A DNA stretch of 64,000 nucleotides from assembly GCA_961205875.1 (NCBI GenBank), contig OY540821.1:13702001-13766000 (forward strand), written 5' to 3'. The notes below the pieces were generated by a model. The model saw only the letters and a program-made list of their open reading frames with translations, did not search any database and was not told the DNA's origin. This DNA is from Sialis fuliginosa. Lineage: Eukaryota; Arthropoda; Insecta; Megaloptera; Sialidae. The translations under genes and the position numbers were made by a program. Of this stretch, positions 12,740-24,794 are shown one piece after another (positions within the stretch are counted from its first letter, which is position 1; every line of letters begins with the position of its first letter).

Positions 12740-15100
12740 TCGGATTTACGTAAAACTTAATTTATTTTTTTATTTTTTTATCTAGGTACATAGCTGCTTA
12801 AGTTATAATCGTAAATTCGAAAAAAAATAATTAAAAATAAAAATTTTGATATTCAACTCCTAATAGATATTATTGCGATTTTTATTCACGATTAAAGAAA
12901 ATTTTAATTTTTCACCCCCTGTTACGTATGGAGAGGTAAGGGTCTCGAAATCTACGCTAGCGAAGTCGCGGATATCATCTATAGTATAATATAAATAACA
13001 CGTGCAAAACATTATAAAATTTGTTTATTTTATTATTGCCTAGTAATTATAATTCGGTAATACTATGTCTCGTTTAGTGGCAGTAATTAAAATAGATTAT
13101 ATCCGTAAAGTAACAAATTACACAGGATGGATAAAAAATATCTCATGTTTGATGGCACAGAACTGCAGAACTATGATACGTCATATAAACTTCATAATAA
13201 TCATAAAATCAGCGTTATAGTGAGCAGTATTAAAGTTTCAAGTCATTTCGATGAATCGTTTAAAAGTTACAGCTCTTTTAAGTATAGTTATAGCAAAAAC
13301 GCCAGAAGGTTAATTTGCTAATTCATGTCCACAATATCGATAAAGTGGCTTCTCTATAATATAAACTTTAGTTCAGTCGATTATTGTCTTTGTTATAAAT
13401 AAATAAATAAACGTTCAACACATTTTATTACCCCGCGACATCGTATACGTGGAATTTATACTACAGGTAGATAATACAGATTTCTGTTATGATATAGTCG
13501 ACAAAACTACGCCAAAAAAGTATAACTTTCGCGCATACAAGTCACTCATCCATATATTTTTAATATTTTGCTTTAAAACTAGTGTTATCACACTCATACT
13601 TCAATTTCAAGATTCTAACCGGCAACCACCTTCATTTTAATTAACAACCAAGCACGTTTCTCTAATCTGCGCGTTCATATTGCCCTCTCACTCACACCCC
13701 TGCTTTACATACGGGCAAAAACAGTACCGACTGACACCTTGCACTTTTATAATCGGGCGAACCTCCCCAATAAGATTTAAAAAATTCAATCGGAATAATT
13801 TTCCAAACGACTGCGCCACTATTGTCTAAATATTCAAAATTATAGATGTTTCAACGAATTGACCTATTCATCAAAATAAGCATAAATGTTTAAAAAATAA
13901 AAATAAACCATGAACAGTAAATTACGCATATTTTGTCCCCAAATGCGTTCGCCTGAGGACGTGTCAAAACGCTCGAAGCGTATTCGTATATGACGTCACG
14001 ATTTAAAGCGAAAATGTATGTATTGTAATGAATTTGAACTTTGCAATGCAAAAAATGCCTTTGGCTGCAGCCATAGGTACTGCTCGTACACGCAGTAAAT
14101 AAATCTTATGTAACTCATGCATATTGAGAAGTAAATATTTTTTTGATAGATGGCGCATTCTGTAAGCCGTACTCCAGGGCAATGAATATGTAGCAACGTC
14201 ACTGAAAAGCGGTCATATCGGTAACAAAAAGGCGCTAAAATATTCAAGAACATTATACCAAGTATCCATGTTTTGGTTCCCGATCCCACAGGCTCTTATA
14301 GGCCCGCTCCAGGCGGTGTATTACTTCATTCCCGAAAGACCCAACTTGCATAATATCGAAATTAATAAATTCTAGCTAATGGAAGGTGATGGCAAGTCAC
14401 ACATTAAATATTTCGCAGCAAGAGCAAGTACCTCCGTGGCTTTGTCTCGACGTTGAACAGCAGTTCTCAAAATGTTTGTCTTCAAATACTTTACATATAT
14501 GTAAATATTAATATACGCAACGTATTTCATGTTTTAGTACGTTTGGTTTTCAAAACATTGAAAGTATTTTGACACAGTTTTAAATTTTCTTAATCCGATC
14601 ATTTTACTGTTGTTTGGATGTTATTTTCATAAGCCTACCTTTCTTGAACGATCGTAAACATTTTTAAGGCGATAATCTGCCCAATTTAAACCCTCGCTAT
14701 CTTTTATTCAATAATTTAAATTCTAAAAAATCTTTATGGAAAAATTCAAAAGTCACTATACTTACTTATGGTGTAATAAATTTTCTTATTTTATATTAAA
14801 CTTTGGATCGGACGTTTTCTAATATATCTCTATATTTTCTGAACTGCTGCCATAATTTGATATAGTTGAGACATCAGATAATAATTGATAATCTATTTAT
14901 AACAAAATATCAAAGCGAAACAATAAGAAAACAATATCAGGACAATAAACGAGATCGTAACTCAATTACCACTAATCATAACGCCGCTGAAAGAAATATG
15001 AAAATGCAGCACCAGTAAAAATAAATGTGTTTCATTGAATTGAAGCATCTTGAACAACTGCTTGCTGGTGGCAGTCGCCAATAGAAATGGGGAGAATCAG
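12740..15100. other. intronic DNA, no gene seen
   Basis: GC rises somewhat at 13,930-14,480. AGATGGCGC at 14,149 is a partial CTCF-like core. The longest frame (97 codons, minus strand, 13,996-14,289) shows no domain. Confidence 0.45.
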
Positions 15101-15159
15101 GGACGGTTTAGTGTCTATACCAAAGTAACATTTTCTATCACAGTCAATTGTTTCAAAAT

Positions 15160-15415
15160 TTATAACTAAAATAAAAAACTTTTTAAGAAAATAAAATCGA
15201 CCTAAAAACACAGGAAAAATATGTAAAATTAAATTTAACAGTTTTTGAAGTCGGTTTTATATTATTTCTTAAAAAAGATTTTTATTGGCTTGACATCGAC
15301 TTCACAAACTGTTAAATTTATTTATTATATATTATTAACGATAAACGTATTTTTAGTTTTTTGGTTTTTTTAAGTAGGTTTTATTTTTTTCTTAAAAAGT
15401 TTTTTATTATTCAGT
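15160..15415. repeat. imperfect inverted repeat (~125-bp arms)
   Basis: AAAAAACTTTTTAAGAAAAT on the left mirrors CTTAAAAAGTTTTTTATT on the right. Inner arms TTTAACAGTTTTTGAAGTCG and CGACTTCACAAACTGTTAAA face each other. It is probably a decayed foldback element. The following ~350 bp (ATTAAAGGAACAAG at 15,479 onward) looks like another transposon remnant. Confidence 0.5.
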
Positions 15416-15464
15416 TTTGAGTGGCATATTTTCGAAGTTAATTTTCAGATTCTGATAAAATGTA

Positions 15465-15910
15465 CACTCATCCAAACAATTAAAGGAACAAGAATTTAAA
15501 CATTTTTTTGGGGTGTTTTTTGAAGTGCTGTATCTTTGTGAAAAATGGTCGTATCGAAATAAAACAAAAAGCATTTTAAAGCGTCAAGTTTCTAGTTTTG
15601 AGATTTTTTAGCATATTTTTTTTTTGAGTTACGGTTATCGCGCAATCAAAAGAAATAGTGGGACAAAAAAATTTTCCAATTTTTAAAAAAATGTTTAAGG
15701 GTCCTCGGGCTTGGGAAATTTTTTTTCAGTTAAACCAATGCATTGGTCAGTTAACTGACTTATTCAGCTTTAATTTTTTTTTTTTGGTCTCTCTCAATTT
15801 TTTTTTGCTGAGATATATGCTTTAAATGAAAAATGATTCTTTTGTCTTCGATCATCAATATATCAGCAACTAATGATTAAACAGTAAATTTAAGGGCAGT
15901 TTTAAAAACT
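15465..15910. repeat. possible Tc1-like or other DNA-transposon remnant
   Basis: CACTCATCCAAACAATTAAA followed by GGAACAAG is a terminus style seen in Tc1/mariner-type elements. The rest is low-complexity and non-coding. No transposase motif and no second terminus are seen. Confidence 0.25.
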
Positions 15911-17093
15911 TGAATAAATTTCCTACAAGACCCTTTCATGACTTCGGTTCGGAAAAACGGTTCGATGGATCAATTTCAAAATTTACAGGACTGTTGGGGA
16001 TAAATTGGGCTGTAAAAATACCTGGCAACATTAGTCTTCCCATCAATATTTTTAAAGTAGCGATAGATTTACTAAATCGGAATTATGCCCGAACATACAT
16101 AAAAAAATAATACAGTCGAATTGAGAAACGGTTAATAACTAATAATACACCAATTTTGTCGACTTGTAGAGTTAATCGTTTTGACTTGTGAACCCTTCAA
16201 GTAATAATAACTTTTTCTATTGTGTTTTTACTCCGCTCCTGAGCGTTACCACCATTCTCTCGACACCACTCATACAAGAATAAAGAGCGAAAATCTGATC
16301 AGGACGTGGGTCCTTTGCCAACTAATTTATGACATGATAGACTGCCGCAGAGTTAAGATCCGTGGTCGCAGCGGGTGCTTGTGGAATTTAGAGCAGCACA
16401 AAGGCCGATGAGTTAAGTCTTTTTTGTATATTTATTACTACAGTTTGTTGTTTTGCCGAGCCAATATCGACTTTTCATTTACTTATACTAAAATTATTTT
16501 ATTTATAAAACATTTTCGGGATAAAATATAGCATTCTATTCGCACAACGCACGAATATGGATTTATTCTTTTTTATTAGGTTTAAGTGCGTTTTTTATTA
16601 GTATATATTGTGTCAAAAAAATGAACATTCGCTCTCGTTACAAAATAAATTAGTTTATGACCTAAAATAAATCCTCGCCGAAGGATTACCATGTAGTTCA
16701 ATTTTAAAAGATGTCGCAAAGGAAGGCCTCGTTTCCTATTTAAATAACATGCGGAAATGATTCTTTAGTACTTACTAAAGGTGGTATTACTGATTCAAGA
16801 TAAATTTTTTAAGGATATCATTTTGTAGAAGATAAAAGTGATTTTAAAGTCATGAACGTATCAAAAGTTACATATATTCTATGTGATTTATTTATTACAA
16901 TGTAGTTACGTCTAAAAGGTTCTCACAACTAAACTATTGTTTTTTTATAAAAATAAGTTAAATGTTAATTTTATGGGATATTTAATTCTCTATAAAAAAA
17001 AGTATAGAGACATATAAGTGTAAAAGTGTTTTAAATTTTTTATTTTTTATTTATTCCGGTTTTATGGTATATTAATGGATAGAGGGTATTACG

Positions 17094-18162
17094 CAGTGGC
17101 GAGGCGTGAAATTTTTAATAAGGGAAGCATATTTTGTCAATCCGCCCCCTCCTATTAACAAAAAAAACTATGAAACACATTAAATTCAAGCTTTTACTTT
17201 TTTAAATAAATTCTTATATATTTATATAGTAACTAAATGATTCTACGTCTTATTTTCTTGTATTTTAGTCGATATTTGTATGACGAGTTGAAGTTCACTG
17301 CAGGAAATTTCACAAAAAAATTTTGAAATTTTGATTTCGTTAAAAGTGTGTTTATTGTATAGAAAATGACGTGAAAAGTTGAACTGTTCAAACCGCAGGT
17401 CTGTATCTCAAACCGTTCGCGAGATATAGCCTCTCAAAGTTTTAGTTTTTTCAAATTTTTGGAGAAAAAAGGCCATAACTTTTGAACAGGTGGTCGGAAT
17501 TGATTTTAGTTGACGGATTTGAAATCAGCGTGTCAAAATCTATATAATGACATATATAATACTTTAAAATCCGACAAAAAAAATTTCGTCAAAAATCGAC
17601 ATTGAATTTTTTCGATTTTTCGCGAAATTTTTTTTTCCGAGTTTTAAGGTATTATACATGTCATTATATAGATTCTGACACGCTGATTTCAAATCCGTCA
17701 ACTAAAATCAATTCCGACCACTCGTTCAAAAGTTATGGCCTTTTTTCTCCAAAAATTTGAAAAAACTAAAACTTTGAGAGGCTATATCTCGAGAACGGTT
17801 TGAGATACAGACCTGCGGTTTGAACAGTTCAACTTTTCACGTCATTTTCTATACAATAAACATACTTTTAACGAAATCAAAAATTCGAAATTTTTTAGTG
17901 AAATTTCCTGCAGTGAACTTCAACTTGTCATACAAATATCGACTTAAATACAAGAAAATAAGACGCAGAGGTATTATAGTTTTATAATTGAGCGTGTAAA
18001 TTAATATTTAATGCTATTTTTGGTTCAAAAAGTTTGAGTTGCGCATAAAAATAAATATTCTAATAGAATTTTTTAAATTATTTATTAACTGAAAACACAG
18101 ATTTGTATTAATTTTACCCATAGAGTAAGGGAAGCACTGCTTCCATGGATTCTTCACCACTG
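17094..18162. mobile_element. hAT-like non-autonomous element, snapback family, copy 1
   Basis: This 1,069-bp element begins CAGTGGCGAGGCGTGAAATT and ends ...CTTCACCACTG. The 8-bp flanks GTATTACG (17,086-17,093) and GCATCACG (18,163-18,170) agree at 6 of 8 positions, as expected of an aged hAT target duplication. Subterminal AAGGGAAGCA motifs face each other at the two ends. The middle is a ~0.72 kb palindrome listed separately. It has no transposase frame, so it would need a transposase supplied in trans. It is the same family as 53,374-54,445 but in opposite orientation. Confidence 0.8.
17243..17968. repeat. long internal palindrome in hAT copy 1
   Basis: The left arm starts TCTACGTCTTATTTTCTTG. 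The right arm ends with its near complement, CAAGAAAATAAGACGCAGA. Arms are about 360 bp with a centre near 17,608 and almost no spacer. Blocks such as CTGTATCTCAAACCGTTC and its complement recur symmetrically. A transcript through it would fold into a long double-stranded hairpin. Confidence 0.85.
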
Positions 18163-18906
18163 GCATCACGAGGAAGGTTTAAGTGTATAATTTGTGTATA
18201 TTTTGTGTTCATTTCATGAAGTCGGAAATAACTTCGCGTGGACTGCGTAAATAGTTAGCGATAAGTGAAAACAATAGGTTTTTTACAGATTAAATGTATA
18301 ACCCCCAGTTACACCGGGTCCAATACACTAGCGTATAATAATTATAATTATAATTTGTAGTTTTCAGAAGCAGATTATTTTAAATTAATGAAACTAATAT
18401 GTACCTGGTGAATTATTACATATGTTGTATAGTTTTCAACATTATGGAAATTGTTTAATCATAATGCTATAAACATAATCATATTAACGTTGAGAAAAAC
18501 ATATATTTTTAAACACATATGTTCCACTTTTAATGCGCATACATACTCGTACATTATTCACAAAGAAAAATGCAAACATTTGATTAAAAATATACAACAT
18601 GTTGTAAGTTGTAAGAGCAAAAAATTAGGACATTTGTCAAAAACTGTCACACGTTCTGTACCGCGTTACGTTTTAAAATATAATTTTATATGCTGTGCTA
18701 TTTCTGAATTTTTATTTTAGTTAAGACAATTTTCATTACACGCAAAAAATTACATTCATAAAAAATATATATTAAAAAACCAGCTAGAATTTTTTTCTTA
18801 TTCATTTAACATTCTATACACCGTTCAGAAATGAAAGCAAATAATTTCATTTAACTTTCTATAATTCTGACTTTTTTTAAAGTCTAACATTTTGCCTTTG
18901 TTGCAC

Positions 18907-19031
18907 TTTTAGAAGAGCCCTGAAGATGTCGACTGCAATGTGTGACGAAACGTTGGCCGATAACACGACCAAACCGACGCGGCTTACACCCAGAAGCCAA
19001 GATCCATATCAAGATCACCGCGGAATCCTCA
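18907..19031 (+). repeat. CTGAAGA...GAAACGT repeat (Penelope-type), copy 1
   Basis: CCCTGAAGATGTCGACTGCA, then TGTGACGAAACGTTGGCCG, ATAACACGACC, CGACGCGGCTTACACC and CAAGATCCATATCAAGATCA. The same ~110 bp recur at 27,921-28,041. CTGAAGA followed by a short stem and GAAAC resembles the conserved core of hammerhead-like motifs reported in Penelope-like retroelements. No reverse transcriptase is present. Confidence 0.55.
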
Positions 19032-22000
19032 AAGTATGTACATATGTTATATTTTTTTTACCTTAACATTATTTTATTGTACCTATGTATCCAGAACTCC
19101 ACACAAGTTTCAATTTGAAAAAATATACGGCAGGTAATATATGCGAACCAACTGCGTTTTTGATTATTTTGTGCGGCAGAATAAATTTATAAATGGCGTA
19201 CGTACCTATACGTTTTTGTTTTATCTTTTTATTCACACACTTTTAAAAGCATATATACAAACAATTTCAACACACTTGTTAATCGAAAAAAATATACACG
19301 CTTGTTTGTATTTAAATAAATATATCTGCCTTCGGAGTGTTTTATTTTTATTTATTTTTTAATGTGTTTGTGATTTGTTTTCAGTGAAATTGTCGGCAAT
19401 AATGGCAAGTTTATTTACTGGATTTAAATTTGTATGTTTGAAACGTTTTTATATAATTTGAATTATTAGCGCATGTAAAACAATGACACATAACATGAGA
19501 TTAACACAGATTCTTCATGCTCCCTCGCGACCATTCTGAACTAATGAGTTGTATACATATTTAAATTATTGTGCATTTACTAACAAGTCTTACAAAGTAG
19601 TAATAAACTGTTTTCCTTAATAGATTTATTTGTAGACGTTAAATAGTTAGATTTAAAGAAATAAAACTAATTAATTATATTGAAATACATTTTTTAGATA
19701 TATATTTATAATAATATCAGAGATAAGAGCAGATTCAGATTGTACTACCTTCAAAACGTAATAAAAAGTTGATTTCTGCATGCGTGTGTCTATGGATGTA
19801 GAATTTTCTTTCGTTCACGATAACTACTGCAAAAATGCACCGATTTGAATTATTTTTGGGGAAAATGTTTGTCTCAGTGAGTACTCCAGATATATAGGTT
19901 TTGGTGCTAATTGGATTAACAGTTTTGGAAATATTCGAAAGAGTTCAATTAAACCTAAGGGATGCATAATTTTTTACGTGCCTAGACAGCTATTGAAGGA
20001 GTGAAACCCACCCTCAAAGTTTTAATTTAAAATAGTAATAAATACGTCTACTAATTCATGTTGCCTTGGAAACAAATACAATTAAATTCAAATTGTTATG
20101 TAATTATGAAATTATTATAAAAAAGTATATGAATATTCTTAACACTTACCAATTGCGTCATTATATAAATATATGCTGGATGAAGTATCAAAAACGAAAG
20201 CTTACCTGTAACAAAGAAAATACAATTATAATAAATACTAGTATAACTTACTAATATAAAGAAAATCTAATTTAAAATTGTTAATAAAGTGGTTTTAAAT
20301 TCAATATATTTTATAGTATAAGATTTTATTATGATCTTTAATATTTTTATGTTAAACTTTGCGAAGAAAAAGATCTTTATAGGTGCTGGCATTTTTAATA
20401 ATGCTATATTTAATCAAATTTACGTATTAAAATATATAATTTGACTTAATATAAGTTTATCCAGTTTCCTTCACATTTGTCTCTTTAGTGTTTTCAACTG
20501 ATATTTTTTGTTTTATTTCCCAAAGCTTATACTTCAGCTTATAATTGCTTCTACTATATTACTTCCAAAAGAACAAGCACAAAAACATTGCTATAATTCT
20601 TCGAGGAAAATATTTTTTTCAAATGATTCAATTTTATGTGTCTTCTATAATTACTTTCCAAATATGGTTCTTTCATTTAAATTTAAGACTACAGAAATGT
20701 CATTTTTTTTTAATGATAGGATAAATTTCCCACAAAAATCTTCCAGCACTAGCAATAATATCAAAAAAATGAGTTGTCAGTGACTTTCAAAAAGCCAATG
20801 CTAACAACCATGAAGACGATCCTAAGAACATTTTAAATTGGATCTAGTCTTAAACATTTGTTATCTCCAAAATGTAATGAAATATTATAGGACATGTTTT
20901 CACTCAGAATGATAACAACAAAGCATAAAGAATAATACGCAAGATAAAGTAAACGACAGAAAAGACTCCAGAATTTAAAATAACAAACATTTCACAAAAA
21001 CGAGATGATATTTGTCATTACATGGACAGCAGAAAAAAGTGTACAGTTTTTATGTTGGCTTCATTTGTAACAAATATTAATGTATACATATTACATATAT
21101 ATTTTTTATAAATGTCAAGGGCGTTTTTATTTCTGGATTATTCTAATTTTAAGTATTCACTAATTACAATTTAAAGACGACAAATAGTTTTTACTTGGTT
21201 CATTTAAATTTTTACTCATACCTATAAAATACATTTCACAAATTAATGTTTACGACTGTACATCGAGGCGGGACTGCCTTAAATTTGACCAAGACAAATT
21301 CGAGTCGAGACGATTATAAATCTTATTAAAAATGATTTTTTGAAGTGAAACTTCTTTAACGAGCTAGAGAATTGGAGTGACCTCGATATTTTAAGATGAA
21401 ACGGTAGGGGGAGTGTGCATATGCATAGGAGAGCGATAGATATATGTATGTATAAGCGAAAGATAGATGAATAGCGCATACATATAAGTCAGTTTACATC
21501 GGTTATGCGTCAGAGAACGATGATATAAGAATTCAGTTCATGTGTCGAAATAATACATTTGATTATTAATTTAATACGTTTAACTTTATTTATTTAATTC
21601 GCATGGTTAATGAAAACAAAAGAAGTGTCACTTCAACTGTGTACTTATGTGAGTGGGGTACACACCACTTTTTTATAGGTATGTACGAGACGAGACCAAG
21701 ACGAGATAGTTTAATTTTTACGAGACGACACCAATACGAGACCGTCAGTTGTAAATTCGGGACATACTTGACTCTCATCTCGTCTCATGTAAAGCCCTAT
21801 TAATTTTGTATACCTAATAAAAATGTTTATTTAACTAGCGAAGTATTTTTCAAAACAAGTTAATAACTTTAAATAATAATACAAAAAATTGAATAACAAT
21901 CCAAATTGAATCCACTGAAAAAAATGTATAAATAAAAAAATATACGAATTCGTAACGAAATTAATATAACTCTCGTTATATTTTTATTTGTTTGATATAA

Positions 22001-22727
22001 ATCAATTAATCGACACGAACAGAAAACAACTGATTGCGAATAACTAAACAAAACAAAAAAAAATACCATATCTCTCTTTATTAATGCATATTGTTCATAA
22101 TAATTGGGATGAGTTAAATCAGGAGCGCACGAAGCTTTTTTTTAATAAATACTTTTATGTTCTTTCGATTATAGAAATTATCGCTGTAAAATAAAACAAA
22201 CTTTTCGAAATCTGTTTTGTTTGAAACAAATACACAGACTCTATTCCGCTTCTTTATTTTATATGATTATTAATTTAATTATTAATAACCTATTCAATTT
22301 TGGATAATCCTAATGTGGAAACAACAGTAAAAATCAAATAACATTTCCATTTATGTAATTATACGAGATTGAAAAATGTTTTTCCATTAATGCGAGAAAA
22401 AAATGTAATTTTTATTACATTTCTCAAATTGATTTTACAAAACGGGGTTGATTTACCCAATTTCAAACCAACTATTTCTATTTTTAAACTATTTTACAAT
22501 TTTAAAGTCAGATTATTTTTACAATATTTCGGAATTTTTAAAAAATGAAAAATTGATCCGTGCAAAAAAAGAAAAGCACAACACAAACTATTAATGACAG
22601 AAGTCCTCAGTGACTGACTCAAATGGTCGGAAAGTGTTAAAATGATAACACAGGTGAAACCAATTTTCAAACAAAGAACGTATATCTATGTTGTAAAGTG
22701 GACCACGCATTTTATTTTTATTACTAT
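19032..22727. other. intronic DNA, no gene seen
   Basis: AT-rich, with a diverged ACTACTGCAAAAATGCACCG repeat fragment at about 19,822 and the GAGACGA cluster listed. No exon is recognised. Confidence 0.45.
21681..21790 (+). repeat. cluster of GAGACGA motifs
   Basis: ACGAGACGAGACCAAGACGA, ACGAGACGACACC, ATACGAGACC and, reversed, TCTCATCTCGTCTCATG occur within 110 bp. Similar CGTCTCGGTCTCGTCTCGTC strings lie at 30,596-30,615 and 52,168-52,240. This is either a dispersed repeat or a degenerate tandem array. The overlapping short open frames on both strands are not called. Confidence 0.4.
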
Positions 22728-22922
22728 CCCTATAGAAAATTACAAAGGGGCTACGGTTGGCCCAGGTTTGCGCCAATGCTAGTCAACACTAGGCTTAGGT
22801 ACAAATAATAACTTCGTTCAAGACTCAGCTAAGACTGAGACTAATATCGAAAAAGCAACACTGGCAACCCATTATTGGGCCAAGCTTGGACCCATCATCA
22901 AAACTGATATTTCCTACATGGT
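22728..22922. mobile_element. short element with CCC(A/T)ATGTAGGAAAT-type ends, copy 1
   Basis: About 195 bp match 47,756-48,022 in the same orientation: GGTTTGCGCCAATGCTAGTC, ATAACTTCGTTCAAGACTC, GGGCCAAGCTTGG, ATTTCCTACATGG. The left end (CCCTATAGAAAAT) has decayed. A ~70-bp central block present in the other copy is missing. A minus-strand 61-codon open frame here is repeat-derived. Confidence 0.6.
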
Positions 22923-23168
22923 TATTTCATATAAGTAAAGAATATATATTTTTTATAGTAACAAAATGAATAAAGAAAGAACATCTCAAATAAATATTTC
23001 AATCGATACTTAATTTCGAACAAAATAAATTTATTGTTCATTAAATACACCAAATTAAAAACAAACGTTCAGTCGTGAATCTGCAGTTCTCAATAAATAT
23101 ATTTTCACTCTATGCTAAGCAAGTAGCTCGTACAAAAATATGGCCTGATGCCACTGAATATGGTTTCA

Positions 23169-23193
23169 CCCATCCACCCCCTCCCCGATTCCC
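23169..23193 (-). promoter_or_regulatory. predicted G-quadruplex tract, 23.2 kb
   Basis: The plus strand reads CCCATCCACCCCCTCCCCGA then TTCCC, so the minus strand has four G-runs of at least three with short loops. ACGGCCGCAAGCGG follows immediately, so the patch is locally GC-rich. Confidence 0.4.
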
Positions 23194-23872
23194 ACACGGC
23201 CGCAAGCGGTTTTTACAGGTTATGATTCATTTAGAGTCGACACAGATGATAACATAACCATTAATTTACCGCGTTTATTCCATTATCTTTATGAACTATA
23301 ATGTTCGATTATGATCCCGACTGCAATCGCCATTGTTTTGTGGAATCATTGTTATGCCAGCGGTTCTCAACAATCTACGATCGTTATCTCGACGTATCTT
23401 GTTACTCTTTTTTTCTTGTGATTTATTATATGTGGTATACACTGGATTCAAGCAAAACAAATGAAAATGAATGGTGGAAACTGTACAGGATTTTCACTAT
23501 TTTTTTTTTAAATGCAGTGAATTTATTTTTCTATTTTATTTTTTTCAATTAGACTAAGAATATTTATGTAACAGTTTTTATGGTATTATTTACGATATTT
23601 GTGATGAAAATTGAATGTACCTATTTCACTTATGTAGACTGAGGCCATGTACACGCCTGTTCAGCTCAACTGTTTTGACGTAGAACTATGTATGTATTTC
23701 TCCTTAACACCACCCGCCAACCTCTCGATACAGTAACATAATAATGTAAGTAGTTTTTCATAAGATTTTGTACATACAGCAACTCTTCAATAGTTCGCAT
23801 CCTGTCACAGATGAAGAGTTATAATTGGTCTCATTCGATCCGACAGAAAAATCCTATGAGGTTGTTGGAGTA

Positions 23873-23887
23873 CCCCCCCCCCCCCCC
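23873..23887 (+). repeat. C15 homopolymer
   Basis: Fifteen consecutive C residues, then TTCCCATCTCAC. This is prone to sequencing and assembly error. Confidence 0.95.
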
Positions 23888-24227
23888 TTCCCATCTCACA
23901 AAGGAGCCGAGATATTTATGATTCTTTTGTTTTCGATTGTGGCACAGTTGCTACTGTACCCCTAGTTTGTGTTATATAGGCACCCGTTTAGTTATCCTCG
24001 ATTTTAAATGTACCTCTGCATAATTACAAAACACGATAACCAATCGAGAGGTAAAATTTTGTTTGATACACGCTGCTTGCAGACACAGCATTAAATATTT
24101 AAATCACTTTGTTTATATAACTAGAAACTAGGAAAGCTAAACGGGGATGTACATGGCCTGAATCGTAACTATTAAAAGATTGGGAAAATGATTTAAAATT
24201 TGAATACATAATATCAGGCGGCATAAC

Positions 24228-24794
24228 CAGGGCCGTAAAATATGAAAGTTTTTCTATAAAAATGCGAAGACTTTCAAATTTTAATTATTAATATTAAACA
24301 ATTAAAATAACACCAGTTAATAATTTTTTTGAAAAAAAAACAAACAATAATTTCTCATATCGACCAGCATAAAACTCGTTTTGACAGTTTTTAGATATGT
24401 TAGAGTGACAAATTCCAAATCAGAACGGTGAAAAAACACATTTAAAAATTAAAATTGACTAGCTGATAGCTTGTGGGCAAAAAATGGTAGAGGGACATTC
24501 TTTTTTTGTAGATTTTTTATGTAAAATATCCGCAAGCGTATTGATTGTACATGATAAACTAGATAATTATTCGAAACCAACTATACAATGGCGCTAAAGA
24601 TAATTCTATAAATGTTTTAAAAATCTAATTTTTTTTTTTTGAAAAATTTTCTCCATGTTGAATCAAAATGAGTTTAACTCAAAACTTTTTTTAATCCGAT
24701 TTCGTAAAAAAAAAATACCTTCCTTGTTCGGACCCCCCTGTACTTGGGGCCTCGGGGCACTGCTCCGGTAGCCCCGGTGGTAGTTACGGCCCTG
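24228..24794. mobile_element. hAT-like non-autonomous element, CAGGGCCGTAA family
   Basis: This 567-bp element has perfect 11-bp terminal inverted repeats, CAGGGCCGTAA and TTACGGCCCTG. The 8-bp flanks GGCATAAC and GGCTTAAC match at 7 of 8 positions. It has no transposase frame. Part of its interior (about 24,615-24,740: GTTGAATCAAAATGAGTTTA, then AATCCGATTTCGTAAAAA and TTGTTCGG) recurs at 50,783-50,913. It is unrelated in interior sequence to the CAGTGGCG snapback family. Confidence 0.75.
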
